A model generated the notes under the pieces. It had not been told where the DNA came from. It did no database searches and saw only the letters and a program-made list of their open reading frames with translations. A stretch of DNA of 64,000 nucleotides from positions 1-64,000 of the forward strand of contig NZ_MQTZ01000044.1 in NCBI RefSeq assembly GCF_001939115.1, given 5' to 3'. Of the stretch, positions 51,003-59,815 are shown piece after piece (position 1 is the first letter of the stretch; each line of letters begins with the position of its first letter). A program made the position numbers and the translations under genes. The DNA is from Leptolyngbya sp. 'hensonii' (lineage in GTDB: Bacteria; Cyanobacteriota; Cyanobacteriia; GCF-001939115).

Positions 51003-52076
51003 ATGACCATTCTCTATGTTGCTGTCACCAACCACGGGTTTGGTCACGCAACCCGTGCGGCTTCTGTGGTTGCCGAAATCAAACGGCTATGCCCTGAAAT
51101 TGGGGTCGTGATGGTGACCACCGCCCCCCACTGGTTGCTGTCTGCCTATATTCCCGATCCGTTTATCCACCGTCCCCGGGCTCTGGATGTGGGGGTGATC
51201 CAGAGCGACAGCTTCAAGATGGATCAGGCGGCGACCCTGGAAAAGCTCCGTCACATTCGCCAGCAACAAGCAACGATCGTCGCAGGGGAAGTCACCTTTA
51301 TTCAGCAAAATCGAGTGCGGCTGATCCTGGCCGATATCCCGCCCCTGGCCGCACCCATTGCCCGTGCTGCTGGCATTCCCTGCTGGATGATGAGTAACTT
51401 TGGCTGGGACTTTATCTACCGACCCTGGGGGGGAGAGTTTCTGGAAATAGCTGACTGGATTGGGGACTGTTTTCAGCAGTGCGATCGCCTGTTCCGCCTG
51501 CCCTTTCATGAACCCATGGCAGCCTTTCCTGTGATCACGGAGGTGGGTCTGACGGGTGGATCGCCTCGCTACGATCTGGCCACCTTAAGAACTGACTTTG
51601 GTCTGAGGCACCCCCCGGAACGGACGCTCCTGATGACTTTTGGGGGGCTGGGTCTGGAGCAGATTCCCTATCAGAACCTGGACCACTTTCCGGACTGGCA
51701 GTTCATTACCTTCGATCGTCAGGCTCCCGATCGGCCCAACTTGCTCAAAGTGCTGGACAATCAGTACCGGCCTGTGGACTTTATGCCCCTCTCTGGACGG
51801 GTCTTGTCCAAGCCAGGATTCAGTACTTTTGCCGAAGCCTGTCGCCTGGATCTGCCGATCATCACCCTGACCCGCGAAGGTTTCGCCGAATCCCCCCTTT
51901 TGCTGACAGGAATTCAGGCCCAGGTCCCCCATCGGATTCTGCAACCGCAGGAGTTCTTTCAGGGAGATTGGGCTTTCCTGCGGCAGCCCCTGAACTCCCC
52001 CCAGACGTTTGGATCAGTCCCGAAGGATGGCAATGAAACCATTGCTCGATCGGTGGTGGAATATTTGAACCCCTAG
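51003..52076 (+). CDS. GT-B-type glycosyltransferase-like protein
   Basis: 357 residues. The start ILYVAVTNHGFGHATRAASV has the GHA(T)R loop of GT-B enzymes that use UDP-sugars (MurG/diacylglycerol glucosyltransferase-like), and the end region has SKPGFSTFAEACRLDLPIIT plus REGFAESPLL, the nucleotide-sugar binding segment 'KPG..T..E'. LTGGSPRYDL and LLMTFGGLGLEQIPY begin the C-terminal half. Donor and acceptor are unknown. It resembles the glycosyltransferase-like part of plant L-arabinokinases. Probably co-transcribed with the preceding PLP enzyme. Confidence 0.8.
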   Translation: MTILYVAVTNHGFGHATRAASVVAEIKRLCPEIGVVMVTTAPHWLLSAYIPDPFIHRPRALDVGVIQSDSFKMDQAATLEKLRHIRQQQATIVAGEVTFIQQNRVRLILADIPPLAAPIARAAGIPCWMMSNFGWDFIYRPWGGEFLEIADWIGDCFQQCDRLFRLPFHEPMAAFPVITEVGLTGGSPRYDLATLRTDFGLRHPPERTLLMTFGGLGLEQIPYQNLDHFPDWQFITFDRQAPDRPNLLKVLDNQYRPVDFMPLSGRVLSKPGFSTFAEACRLDLPIITLTREGFAESPLLLTGIQAQVPHRILQPQEFFQGDWAFLRQPLNSPQTFGSVPKDGNETIARSVVEYLNP

Positions 52077-52103
52077 TAGGGGCATTGCATGCAACACCCC
52101 TAC
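52076..52103. terminator. bidirectional hairpin between convergent genes
   Basis: GTAGGGG (52076-52082) pairs with CCCCTAC (52097-52103) around a loop containing the palindrome TTGCATGCAA. This GTAGGGGC...TTGCATGCAA palindrome is a common cyanobacterial intergenic repeat. It lies between convergent GT and SDR genes; no strong T-run. Confidence 0.5.
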
Positions 52104-52120
52104 CCAGGCAACAGCAAATA

Positions 52121-52921
52121 TTAGGTGCGGGAAAACGATCGGGATCGGGCATTCGGTAGCGGGGCTGTGACCTGGAGAATTTTCTCCATCAGTCTGGGAA
52201 AAAATCGATTGCACAACACTGCCAGATGACTTTGCCAGCCCACCAGAATTTCTGGAGAGCCCTTCTTGAGCCCAATCATAAATTCCCTGGCCACCTGTTG
52301 AGGCGTCATGGGGATAATGCCACGAAACCATTGCAGATGCCGCACCATATCGGTATCTGTCAGGGAGGGCAGCAGGGAAACCACTCTGACATTGTGGGCA
52401 GCCAGTTCTCCCCGTAGGGCTTGGCTAAAGCCCAGGATGGCAAACTTGGTGGCGGAATAGGTGGCCATGGTGGGAGCAGCCAGCTTGCCCATCAGGCTGG
52501 AGACATTCACAATCACACCTTCCTTCTGAGCCACCATCCGACGGGCGATCAAACGGGTCACGGTATACATTCCAATCAGGTTGACTGAAACTTCCTCCTG
52601 GACCTGGGGTAACCGCGATCGGAGAAACGGAGCCTGGTGGGCAACACCGGCACAGTTGACCAGGAGGTGGATGGGGCCGTAATCTCGCCAGGCCTGGGCG
52701 ATCGCAATATTGACCTCCACGGGCTGGGCCAGATCCAAAATCAGAGGGATCACTTCGACCTCCAATCCTTCCAAATCTGTAGCCACTTCTGTCAGTCGTT
52801 GCTGATCTCGGGCTATCAGAAGTAAGCGCTGAATGCCCTGCTGGGCCAACTCTATCGCGATCGCTCGCCCAATTCCCCGGGAAGCACCGGTCACGAGAGC
52901 AGTCTTTCCTTGAATCTTCAT
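52121..52921 (-). CDS. short-chain dehydrogenase/reductase
   Basis: 266 residues from ATG 52921, which has GGAGG 8 bases upstream; the longer frame (to 52936) starts inside that site. Classical SDR: TGASRGIG at the N terminus for NADP binding, NCAGVAH, the catalytic Ser in VNVSSLMGKLA and the YSATK motif (Tyr-x3-Lys). The C terminus has a hydrophobic stretch (HLAVLCNRFFPRLMEKILQV), as in membrane-associated SDRs. Substrate unknown; a lipid or ketoacyl-type substrate is plausible. Confidence 0.9.
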   Translation of the reverse strand: MKIQGKTALVTGASRGIGRAIAIELAQQGIQRLLLIARDQQRLTEVATDLEGLEVEVIPLILDLAQPVEVNIAIAQAWRDYGPIHLLVNCAGVAHQAPFLRSRLPQVQEEVSVNLIGMYTVTRLIARRMVAQKEGVIVNVSSLMGKLAAPTMATYSATKFAILGFSQALRGELAAHNVRVVSLLPSLTDTDMVRHLQWFRGIIPMTPQQVAREFMIGLKKGSPEILVGWQSHLAVLCNRFFPRLMEKILQVTAPLPNARSRSFSRT

Positions 52922-52936
52922 GTCTAAAACCTCCAA

Positions 52937-53768
52937 AAATGAGGCTCACTAAATCATCAGCCGACGCCGGGTACGGTCAAAGTTGAAACCGTATCCTCCG
53001 ACCAGCAATCTTTCCCAGTGGGGATGTCTAGTGAACGGGTACCCCCATTGCAGCCGTTATGGTCAAGCTGAAGTCGTGTTGCACGCAGGTCTGTAAGGCA
53101 GACCGGTGCAATCACCGAGCAAATGGGTATGAGTCAGAAAAATCTTGATCAGTCGAGTAATGTGGGTCAACAGTCCGAAAGTTATTCAATCGCAAACTGA
53201 TGTCAGCTAAGCGTCTGTAACCTGAATGCAACGACTCAACAACGGGTACACGAGCTATTTTCAGCAAACAACGATTGAAAGGGTTGCAATGGCAACTGGG
53301 ACAAATCCGTCACGACCGATGGGTGAATTGGCATAACTCCTCCGATGACTTCAAAACTGCCTGTCGTACCAGGGAAGCTGAGGAGTCCTAGGACTCAATG
53401 AATTGGAAAGGGCTGTAGTGCGCCAGACATAGGGGATGATCCTCCTCATTGCGACCATGATCTGAAACAACCGTACATGCACACCCTAACAACCAAATCA
53501 AGAGATTGCAATATTTATTAGTGATAAATTGAAATCTTTAGATATAGATACAATCCTCTCAGGATTATAGGTGCTGTTGAGTGTTGATTTTTAATCTTAA
53601 AATGCTTTTTGAAAGCTGGTTTTAGGCGATTTCAGATGTGGTTGTTAATTCAACTATTATGAGAATTTGTCAGAAAATCTGACTTTTGTCTGCTTAAAAT
53701 TGCCTTTTGTAAATATCTTTATTTAAAAAAACAGTTGCGCATCAGGTTGCGCATCAGAATGATGTTGA
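52937..53768. other. gene-free region with possible degenerate structured RNA
   Basis: About 830 bases with no credible protein. The part 53031-53500 has several locally paired stretches (GGTCTGTAAGGCAGACC near 53089; GTTGCAATGGCAAC near 53283) and a mixed-base texture reminiscent of domain I of cyanobacterial group II introns (GACTCAACAACGGGTACACG, GATTGAAAGGGTTGCAATGG). No domain V or maturase frame was found. The remainder (53510-53768) is AT-rich and empty. Confidence 0.3.
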
Positions 53769-53952
53769 GAGCATCCCAGTTTTGCAAGGTTGCCCACCCC
53801 AGGGGAAGCCGCTCTGCGTCTACATCCCCCAGCCCCTTCTCCCCAAAAAGGGAGAAGGGGGGCCAGATTCAAAGTCCCTCTCCCAGAACGGGAGAGGGAT
53901 TTAGGGTGTAGCTTGCTTCCCGCAGGGTGGGCTACAAAAGTGGGATGCACTC
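53769..53952. repeat. MITE-like interspersed repeat, copy 3 (most complete)
   Basis: 184 bp. Left end GAGCATCCCAGTTTTGCA, right end CTACAAAAGTGGGATGCACTC reversed give terminal inverted repeats. Inside are two strong hairpins: CCCCTTCTCCC...GGGAGAAGGGG and CCCTCTCCC...GGGAGAGGG, and the conserved TTTAGGGTGTAGCTTGCTTC shared by all three copies. Confidence 0.8.
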
Positions 53953-53997
53953 TGTGGCATCCTTGTGAAACTGCTGAATGAGAATCTTGCCGAAAAC

Positions 53998-54840
53998 CTA
54001 CTGCAACTGAAAATAAAAACCATGGAATGCATCCACAAATCGATCGGGGTGAAATGGAATCAAGCATTGCCGATCTTGCATCCAACTATCCATTAGTTTG
54101 TAACCATATGCTTCTAAATCTTGAATGAACTGAGTTCGATTTTGAATTTTAAATGGGATATAAGACACAAAATTGGTCTGAGGACGGACCATCATTAATC
54201 TCTGTAGAGTAATGTAGGTTTCACCCTGATACAAAGGGACATGATTAATAACCAGATAGCGAGGTTTTGCTGGTAACTGCTTTAATAGGGTAACTAAAGA
54301 CTCTTCAAAATATTGCAACATGCCACAACAGAGAAAAATTTCTGCATCTTTAGCTTGGGCAAGATCAGTAATGTAGCTTAAATTGGCAGCAGGAAGATGA
54401 TTTAAAAGTTCTTTGCCAACTTCTACAATTTTAGGCACTTCGCAGACAGTCCAACTTACGTCTTTAGGATAGGAGATGAAGTGGCGATAGGCATAATAAC
54501 TATAACCAGTCGTGCCACCCAGATCCAAAACAGTGGTGCTATCTCTGAAAGCATTTCTCAACCAGACTAGTACAGGATAGTCAATGGGTTTCAACTTCTC
54601 GACTTCGGTTAGATCTTTGAGCCTTGAATCATAGAGATCCCTGTAGTCATAGCCTGAGAGAGCCCCTTTAGGGACAGCAGCTAATGCCTCAGAAAAAGAA
54701 GAGAATACATACCGATAAAGATTAGGATTTCTAGGGTATAGCCAATAATAGTAATAATAGTCTGCGAGTACCGGTGTATTTTCCACAAAATTTCGCAGAA
54801 CTCGTTTAACTGACTTAGGGAATTGATTTATGCTACTCAT
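53998..54840 (-). CDS. TIGR04325-type methyltransferase-like protein A
   Basis: 280 residues from ATG 54840. The N-terminal part YYYYYWLYPRNPNLYRYVFS is nearly identical in the next gene. The central SAM-binding-like region has TTVLDLGGTTGYSYYAYRHF (motif I with GG-T-G) and WTVCEVPKIVEVGKELL, the order of the 'putative methyltransferase, LIC12133' (TIGR04325) group, found in polysaccharide and O-antigen loci. C terminus: QCLIPFHPDRFVDAFHGFYF. The substrate is unknown. It lies with its paralogue after a 110-base gap; the surroundings contain no glycan genes. Confidence 0.82.
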   Translation of the reverse strand: MSSINQFPKSVKRVLRNFVENTPVLADYYYYYWLYPRNPNLYRYVFSSFSEALAAVPKGALSGYDYRDLYDSRLKDLTEVEKLKPIDYPVLVWLRNAFRDSTTVLDLGGTTGYSYYAYRHFISYPKDVSWTVCEVPKIVEVGKELLNHLPAANLSYITDLAQAKDAEIFLCCGMLQYFEESLVTLLKQLPAKPRYLVINHVPLYQGETYITLQRLMMVRPQTNFVSYIPFKIQNRTQFIQDLEAYGYKLMDSWMQDRQCLIPFHPDRFVDAFHGFYFQLQ

Positions 54841-54964
54841 TGCATCTGCCAAGCTACCAGTATTCTTTAGATGAATTGCTTAGTTTCTGCTCTATCTTCT
54901 ATTCCAGGATGAGAGAAACTTTAACTTTAGATACCTTTCTCTTTGACTCAGAAAAGCTGTTTGA

Positions 54965-55876
54965 TCAAGTCTGCCGAAAGTAAAATCCATGATAAGCATC
55001 TACAGCTCTTTCAGGATGGAAAGGGATATAACATGTTCGATTTTTCTGCCAACTATCCACTAATTCATAACCCAAAGCTACTATCGAGTTAATAAATTGT
55101 GTGCGGTTTTGAATTTTATAGGGAGTATAGGAAGAAATTTGGGTTTTATCGACTGGATCAACAATCAAGAGATTCTGCAACGTGACGTATTGTTCACCTT
55201 CGTAGAAGGGGACATGATGAACAATTAGGTGCTGAGGTTTAGTCTGCAGTTGACTTAATAACGCAGCCAAAGAAGGTTCTAAATACTGCAATGTGCCACA
55301 GGTGAAAAAGATTTCAGTTCCTTCAGCATCAGATATATTGGTGGTGTATGACAACCCTGGACTGTTGAATCGGGTTAAAAATTCATTCCCGACTTTTACT
55401 GCTTCAGGAACATCACAAATGAGCCAGCGTACATTAGGCGGATAAGAAATAAACCTACGATAAGCATAATAGCTGTAGCCTGTATTCCCCCCCAAGTCAA
55501 ACAGGATAGAACTCTCTTTAAAGATCTCTCCTAGCCATACCAGAACTGGATAGTCGATCGGCTTAAAGGGATGAATCTCATTAATATCAATATCATGCTT
55601 GAGTGATGTATTGTGAATCTCAGCATGGTTATATCCAGAAGGTAATTTCGGAGGCACAGCCATCGCAGCCGCAGAGAAAGATGAAAAAACGCCTCGGTAG
55701 AGATTTGGGTTTCTGGGAAATAGCCAGTAGTAATAATAGTAATCTGAGAGAATGGGCGTTCCTTCGACAAACCCTCGTAAAATTTGCTTCAAGCTTTTGA
55801 CCAGGGACATAGCAAGCAGCATATTGACGACATTCCTCCAGCCTGTAATTTTTTCAGGACGATCGAGATCAGGCAT
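54965..55876 (-). CDS. TIGR04325-type methyltransferase-like protein B
   Basis: 303 residues from ATG 55876; internal starts at 55825 or 55810 would remove a leader (PDLDRPEKITGWRNVVNM) absent from protein A. Motif I: SILFDLGGNTGYSYYAYRRF; other shared blocks are PIDYPVLVWL, TCGTLQYLEPSLAALLSQL and YKIQNRTQFINSIVALGYEL. It is clearly a tandem duplicate of protein A, diverged mainly in the central third. Two copies in a row suggest modification of two related acceptors, or a hetero-oligomer. Confidence 0.82.
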   Translation of the reverse strand: MPDLDRPEKITGWRNVVNMLLAMSLVKSLKQILRGFVEGTPILSDYYYYYWLFPRNPNLYRGVFSSFSAAAMAVPPKLPSGYNHAEIHNTSLKHDIDINEIHPFKPIDYPVLVWLGEIFKESSILFDLGGNTGYSYYAYRRFISYPPNVRWLICDVPEAVKVGNEFLTRFNSPGLSYTTNISDAEGTEIFFTCGTLQYLEPSLAALLSQLQTKPQHLIVHHVPFYEGEQYVTLQNLLIVDPVDKTQISSYTPYKIQNRTQFINSIVALGYELVDSWQKNRTCYIPFHPERAVDAYHGFYFRQT

Positions 55877-56259
55877 AAAGCCAGCAGGACTTCTCCGGAG
55901 AGATCTACATCTCCTGGCTCTGGACTGAGATAACGGTTGCGATCGCCCTGCCCATACGATTCGCCGAATTGAGCCTCTCCGGCTTTTATACGATGAGAGG
56001 ACTGATTTCTTATCTAATTTGACTGTATATTTACAGTCTCTTTATATACCTTACCCCATTCAGATAATTTTTCTTTACAAGAAGATGGCTTCAAGCGTCT
56101 GAGGGGTTAGATCTGATGTGAATTCAGCTCATGCACAGATGACATTGATGGGGACTTTAGAGGTTGCCACCGAATCAATGGTGATAATGCCGCAATCGAC
56201 ATGGTAGTTCATCAGCAACCCAATCCCCAATCCATCTACTCAAGGAAGGGAAAACAATC
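55877..56259. other. gene-free spacer between divergent methyltransferase genes
   Basis: About 380 bases. It must hold promoters for both directions; a TATA-rich stretch is near 56025-56055. A 27-codon minus-strand frame (56129-56212, reading MNYHVDCGIITIDSVATSKV) has a purine-rich leader but nothing else supports it. No repeats or tRNA seen. Confidence 0.4.
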
Positions 56260-57090
56260 GTGGAAAGTCAATCCGATCAACCCGAATCCGCCAAAATACT
56301 AGAGGGGGTTCCAGATTTCGTCCCGTTTTCTGCAGAACTCATGGCCGCTATTCGGGTTTGGGAGACCAGCAGGCCCGATCGCCTGTTTGAGGATACTTTT
56401 GCTGCCCAGTTTGCCGGTCCTCTCGCTTTAAATCTAGTCGCGGAACGGGAAAAAAAAGCAGACGGTGTACTAGATTTGCTGGCTCTGCGTACCCGATTCT
56501 TTGACGATTTTCTCCTGGCAGCGACAGCCAGCATCCAACAGGTTGTGATTCTGGCAGCAGGGTTGGATGCGCGGGCTTTTCGCTTACCTTTACCTGCAGA
56601 GACCCAGATTTATGAATTGGATCAGCCAGCAGTCCTGGCTAAAAAACAACAGGTTTTAGGCCAGACTCAAGCTCAATGCCACCGACAGACGATCTCAGTA
56701 GATTTTACCCAGCCCTGGGTAGGGCTCCTAATTGACCAGGGATACCAGCCTGATGTTCCCTCTGTCTGGATCATGGAGGGTCTGCTGATGTATTTGACCA
56801 CAGCAGAAGTCAGAGAGCTGCTCCAAACAATCTGGCAGAACGCAGCAATGGGGAGTTGCTGCGCCGCCGATCTCTTAAATGTAAAAGCATTGGCCAGTGA
56901 AGATCTGGCAGCAGCCTACTGGCGATCGGGCTTCGACGATCCAGAGGGCCTCTTCACCTCGATTGGCTGGGCCGTTGAAGTTCTACAGCCTCAGGAGTTT
57001 GGGGTCTCCTTTGGTCGTATACCTTACGCAGTCCCTCCCCGTGAGGTCGTAGATGTGCCCCGCAGTTTTTGGGTGAAGGCCAAGAAATAA
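56260..57090 (+). CDS. LCM/PPM1-type SAM-dependent methyltransferase
   Basis: 276 residues starting at GTG 56260 after AAGGAAGGG. LRTRFFDDFLLAATA, VVILAAGLDARAFRL (SAM motif I) and YELDQPAVLAKKQQVL are diagnostic of the leucine carboxyl methyltransferase-like family (YktD/PPM1 group), followed by WIMEGLLMYLTTAEVRELLQ. Bacterial members are often involved in secondary metabolite or unknown O-methylation. It is followed by a hairpin and stands as a single gene. Confidence 0.88.
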   Translation: MESQSDQPESAKILEGVPDFVPFSAELMAAIRVWETSRPDRLFEDTFAAQFAGPLALNLVAEREKKADGVLDLLALRTRFFDDFLLAATASIQQVVILAAGLDARAFRLPLPAETQIYELDQPAVLAKKQQVLGQTQAQCHRQTISVDFTQPWVGLLIDQGYQPDVPSVWIMEGLLMYLTTAEVRELLQTIWQNAAMGSCCAADLLNVKALASEDLAAAYWRSGFDDPEGLFTSIGWAVEVLQPQEFGVSFGRIPYAVPPREVVDVPRSFWVKAKK

Positions 57091-57096
57091 TGTTCT

Positions 57097-57129
57097 GCAA
57101 ATTATCGCTAATCATTAGCGGTAATTTGC
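57097..57129 (+). terminator. 16-bp hairpin after the LCM-type gene
   Basis: GCAAATTATCGCTAAT (57097-57112) pairs with ATTAGCGGTAATTTGC (57114-57129) except for one G-U. It starts 6 bases after the stop codon. Only a weak A/T stretch follows, so it may stop or stabilise the transcript. Confidence 0.6.
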
Positions 57130-57205
57130 GGAATTCATAAAAAGCGACAACGCCGGAAAGCCTTATTTTACTGTACCTCCGGGCATTGATTAATCGTGGA
57201 AAATA

Positions 57206-57278
57206 TGGCTCAGGCGGGATTTGAACCTGCGACCTTGGGCTTATGAGTCCCCTGCTCTAACCACTGAGCTACTGAGCC
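57206..57278 (-). tRNA. tRNA-Met (CAU), elongator type
   Basis: A 73-base cloverleaf on the minus strand. Acceptor stem GGCTCAG pairs with CTGAGCC plus discriminator A; D-arm AGCTCAGTGGTTAGAGC; anticodon arm GGGACTCATAAGCCC with anticodon CAT; T-arm CAGGTTCAAATCCCG. CCA is not encoded. CAT could also mean tRNA-Ile2 (lysidine-modified); the sequence looks more like elongator Met. The acceptor 5' base pairs normally, so it is not the initiator. Confidence 0.93.
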
Positions 57279-57418
57279 AAATATATAAATTTCAGACCTT
57301 TTTTACCTTAGCATATTCTTGCTGCTGGGATGCCAATTTCCTGAGGAAGAACGATGATGCAAAAACAGGTGGAGGAATTTTGTTCCTCCACCTGTCTGAT
57401 ACAGAAATTCAGGCAGGA

Positions 57419-59815
57419 TTACCGGGGCAGATAAGCCATTGGATTGACTGCGCCTTGCCCTGCAGGATGGACCTCGAAGTGGCAATGAGGTCCGGTGCTG
57501 TAGCCGGTACTTCCCATCTCAGCAATTTGTTGTCCCTGATCAACCTGCTGCCCAACTTGGACCAAAATCCGACTGTTGTGAGCGTAGCGAGTCAGGCTCC
57601 CATCGGGGTGTTGAACTTCAACCAGGTTGCCATACCCGCCAGAGTTCCAGCCCGCATAGACGACAACACCAGGGGCTGCAGACAGAATCGGTGTTCCGAC
57701 TGGAGCAGCAATGTCAATCCCTCTATGCATCCGACCCCAGCGCCAGCCATAACCAGAAGTCAACACTCCCTTGGCAGGCCAGATAAAGCCGTTGAAACTA
57801 GCAGCACCATTGGGCAGATAACGATCGGCAGCGGACAGGGGAGGCAGGTCAGGAGAAACCATCTGACCAACCAGAGGCTGCACGATCGAGTCGTAATTCT
57901 CAGAACCCAGAGGTGCTGTCGCAATCATCTGCTGAGGGGCAGGTACCGTAGCAGGTGAACTTGCCTGGGATGAGGGTGGAGCCTCAGAACTAGTACCTTT
58001 GAGGGCTACGACTTCTGAGCGCAGGGATTGGGAGAAAGCCCGGGGGCTAAACTCTGGATTGACGGCCTGCAGATCGGCTGCAGTAGCGGGCCGACTGGCA
58101 ACAGTTAAACGCTCAGCCGAAGACTGAGAAGAAGGCGATGCCTCATCCTTGACTTGAACCTGAGGAGCCTGGTTACGATACTTCTCTCTCAAGCGGGAAA
58201 TCTCATCTTTCAAGTTCTGAAGGTAAAGACCGTCATTGCGATCAGGGTTAAGCTGAATGACTGGGTTTACCGTAGAGTCAGAAAATGGCGTAGTGAGATT
58301 GGATGGAGCGGAAACTGCTGCCAGGTTAGAGTTGGGTGCGGAGACTCCAATAATTGAAGCGGGCTCAGAAGTAGAAGGAACGGAGCCCTTGAACTCCTGC
58401 TGAGACATCCCTGCAATACCTGAGTAAATCGGTTGGAAGCCCGAAACGGGAACAGATGCCACAGGGACAGGTTGTTTCGGAGCCAGCAGGGCATCTTGGG
58501 AAGTGGGTGAATCAGCAATCGCAACGACGGTAGGAACAACGACGGATGCACCTGTAGGATAAACCTGACCTATGGGTTCACTGACCTCAGACTCAGGCGT
58601 CAACATAACTGAGGTTAGATCCCGGGATGCAACTTTGACTGCCGTGGAGTTGGGAATGGAAATTTGCTGATTGACACGGATGAAGTTAGGATCACGAATC
58701 TCGTTGACCCGAACCAGATCCTTGCGAGAAACGCCATGCAGTCTGGCAATTCTATCCAGGGTGTCGCCCGGTTGAACCTTGTAAGTTTTTGCTGCGGTTC
58801 CCAGGGGCGAACTAGAGGGCTTGAGAGTGTCGTTGAACTCTCGAACCGTTGCCACCTTGACTGGTGCGGGCAATGTTGAGCTGGAAAATTGATTTTGAGA
58901 GGGGCCAAACTCACTCTGAAAAACAGAAACTGCTTTTGACGTTTGACTATCCTGCTTTGCCAATAGCTGAGACTGAGGAGCAAGACGTTCTTGAGCAGTC
59001 GAGACTTCAGACGATGTCTGGGTCGTAGTGTTTTCCTGAGGTGGGAAGACAGTTGCTTCTGCTTCTGCAACTGGGGGTTTCTCCCCATCCAACGAGTGAG
59101 ATGATTTCAGCTTAGATAAAGCTGAGCTCAGCTCTTCTCGCTTCATGGACATTTTGTCCACAGCAAAGTCTTGACGCGCTTTAGACAAGGCTTCATTACT
59201 GTCGAGCTTTGTCTGAACTGGAACTTCGTTTGGAGCAGACCCTCTGCTAGCTTCGTGAGCAGCAGGGGTAGGGTCAACCGTTTCCAGCGCCTTGGTAGCC
59301 GCGATCGGTGGGTAAGCTACAACGCGATGGCCTGAAGTGGGAACCCTGAGAATTTGACCAACATGAAGAACCGAGTCAGGAGAAAGATTATTGATACTTG
59401 CCAGAGAGGCTGCATCAATTTGGTAATACTGGGCAATCGACCAGAGGGTTTGTCCCTCTTGAACTGCATGGTGAATTGCTGAAGCTTCAGAACCACTGGG
59501 AACAACAGGGGTTGACTCAATTTCGGGCGTAGATGGCAGGCTGGCAACCTCAGGTTGCGCAGGAGCCGAAGTGACTGTCGGTTCGGTTGCTAGCGGTTCT
59601 GCAGCGATCGCCCTGTCATTTTGCTGTGCTACCAGCAAGCTGGACGCGCCCATGGAGATGGCCAGACCGATCATGGCAGCAGAAGTGCAGGCTCTCCGAT
59701 TGACATCATTTGCGGCCTGCTTAGAGCCGTCAGCCACACTAGCGTTATCGACAGCCTTCTCATCAAAGCTGTTTTGAGAAACAGGCCCGATTTTCCGTGG
59801 ATACGTTCGTCTCAA
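57419..59815 (-). CDS. LysM- and M23-domain cell-wall peptidase/activator (NlpD-like)
   Basis: 798 residues. An N-terminal hydrophobic segment (about 44-62) anchors or exports it. LysM 1 is at 115-160 (HAVQEGQTLWSIAQYYQIDA) and LysM 2 at 344-389 (YKVQPGDTLDRIARLHGVSR), separated by Ser/Gln/Pro-rich linkers. The M23 domain fills the last 103 residues: HRGID (His697, Asp701) and PHCHFEVH (His777, His779) keep the zinc ligands, so this member is probably an active endopeptidase and not a degenerate activator. Typical of cyanobacterial septal or cell-junction wall remodelling. The upstream 690 bases contain no recognisable c-di-AMP riboswitch core. Confidence 0.92.
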   Translation of the reverse strand: MRRTYPRKIGPVSQNSFDEKAVDNASVADGSKQAANDVNRRACTSAAMIGLAISMGASSLLVAQQNDRAIAAEPLATEPTVTSAPAQPEVASLPSTPEIESTPVVPSGSEASAIHHAVQEGQTLWSIAQYYQIDAASLASINNLSPDSVLHVGQILRVPTSGHRVVAYPPIAATKALETVDPTPAAHEASRGSAPNEVPVQTKLDSNEALSKARQDFAVDKMSMKREELSSALSKLKSSHSLDGEKPPVAEAEATVFPPQENTTTQTSSEVSTAQERLAPQSQLLAKQDSQTSKAVSVFQSEFGPSQNQFSSSTLPAPVKVATVREFNDTLKPSSSPLGTAAKTYKVQPGDTLDRIARLHGVSRKDLVRVNEIRDPNFIRVNQQISIPNSTAVKVASRDLTSVMLTPESEVSEPIGQVYPTGASVVVPTVVAIADSPTSQDALLAPKQPVPVASVPVSGFQPIYSGIAGMSQQEFKGSVPSTSEPASIIGVSAPNSNLAAVSAPSNLTTPFSDSTVNPVIQLNPDRNDGLYLQNLKDEISRLREKYRNQAPQVQVKDEASPSSQSSAERLTVASRPATAADLQAVNPEFSPRAFSQSLRSEVVALKGTSSEAPPSSQASSPATVPAPQQMIATAPLGSENYDSIVQPLVGQMVSPDLPPLSAADRYLPNGAASFNGFIWPAKGVLTSGYGWRWGRMHRGIDIAAPVGTPILSAAPGVVVYAGWNSGGYGNLVEVQHPDGSLTRYAHNSRILVQVGQQVDQGQQIAEMGSTGYSTGPHCHFEVHPAGQGAVNPMAYLPR

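Noticed and set aside
56129-56212. 27-codon minus-strand ORF between methyltransferase genes
   Set aside because: It has a plausible start context, but is too short and lacks any supporting feature to list as a gene.
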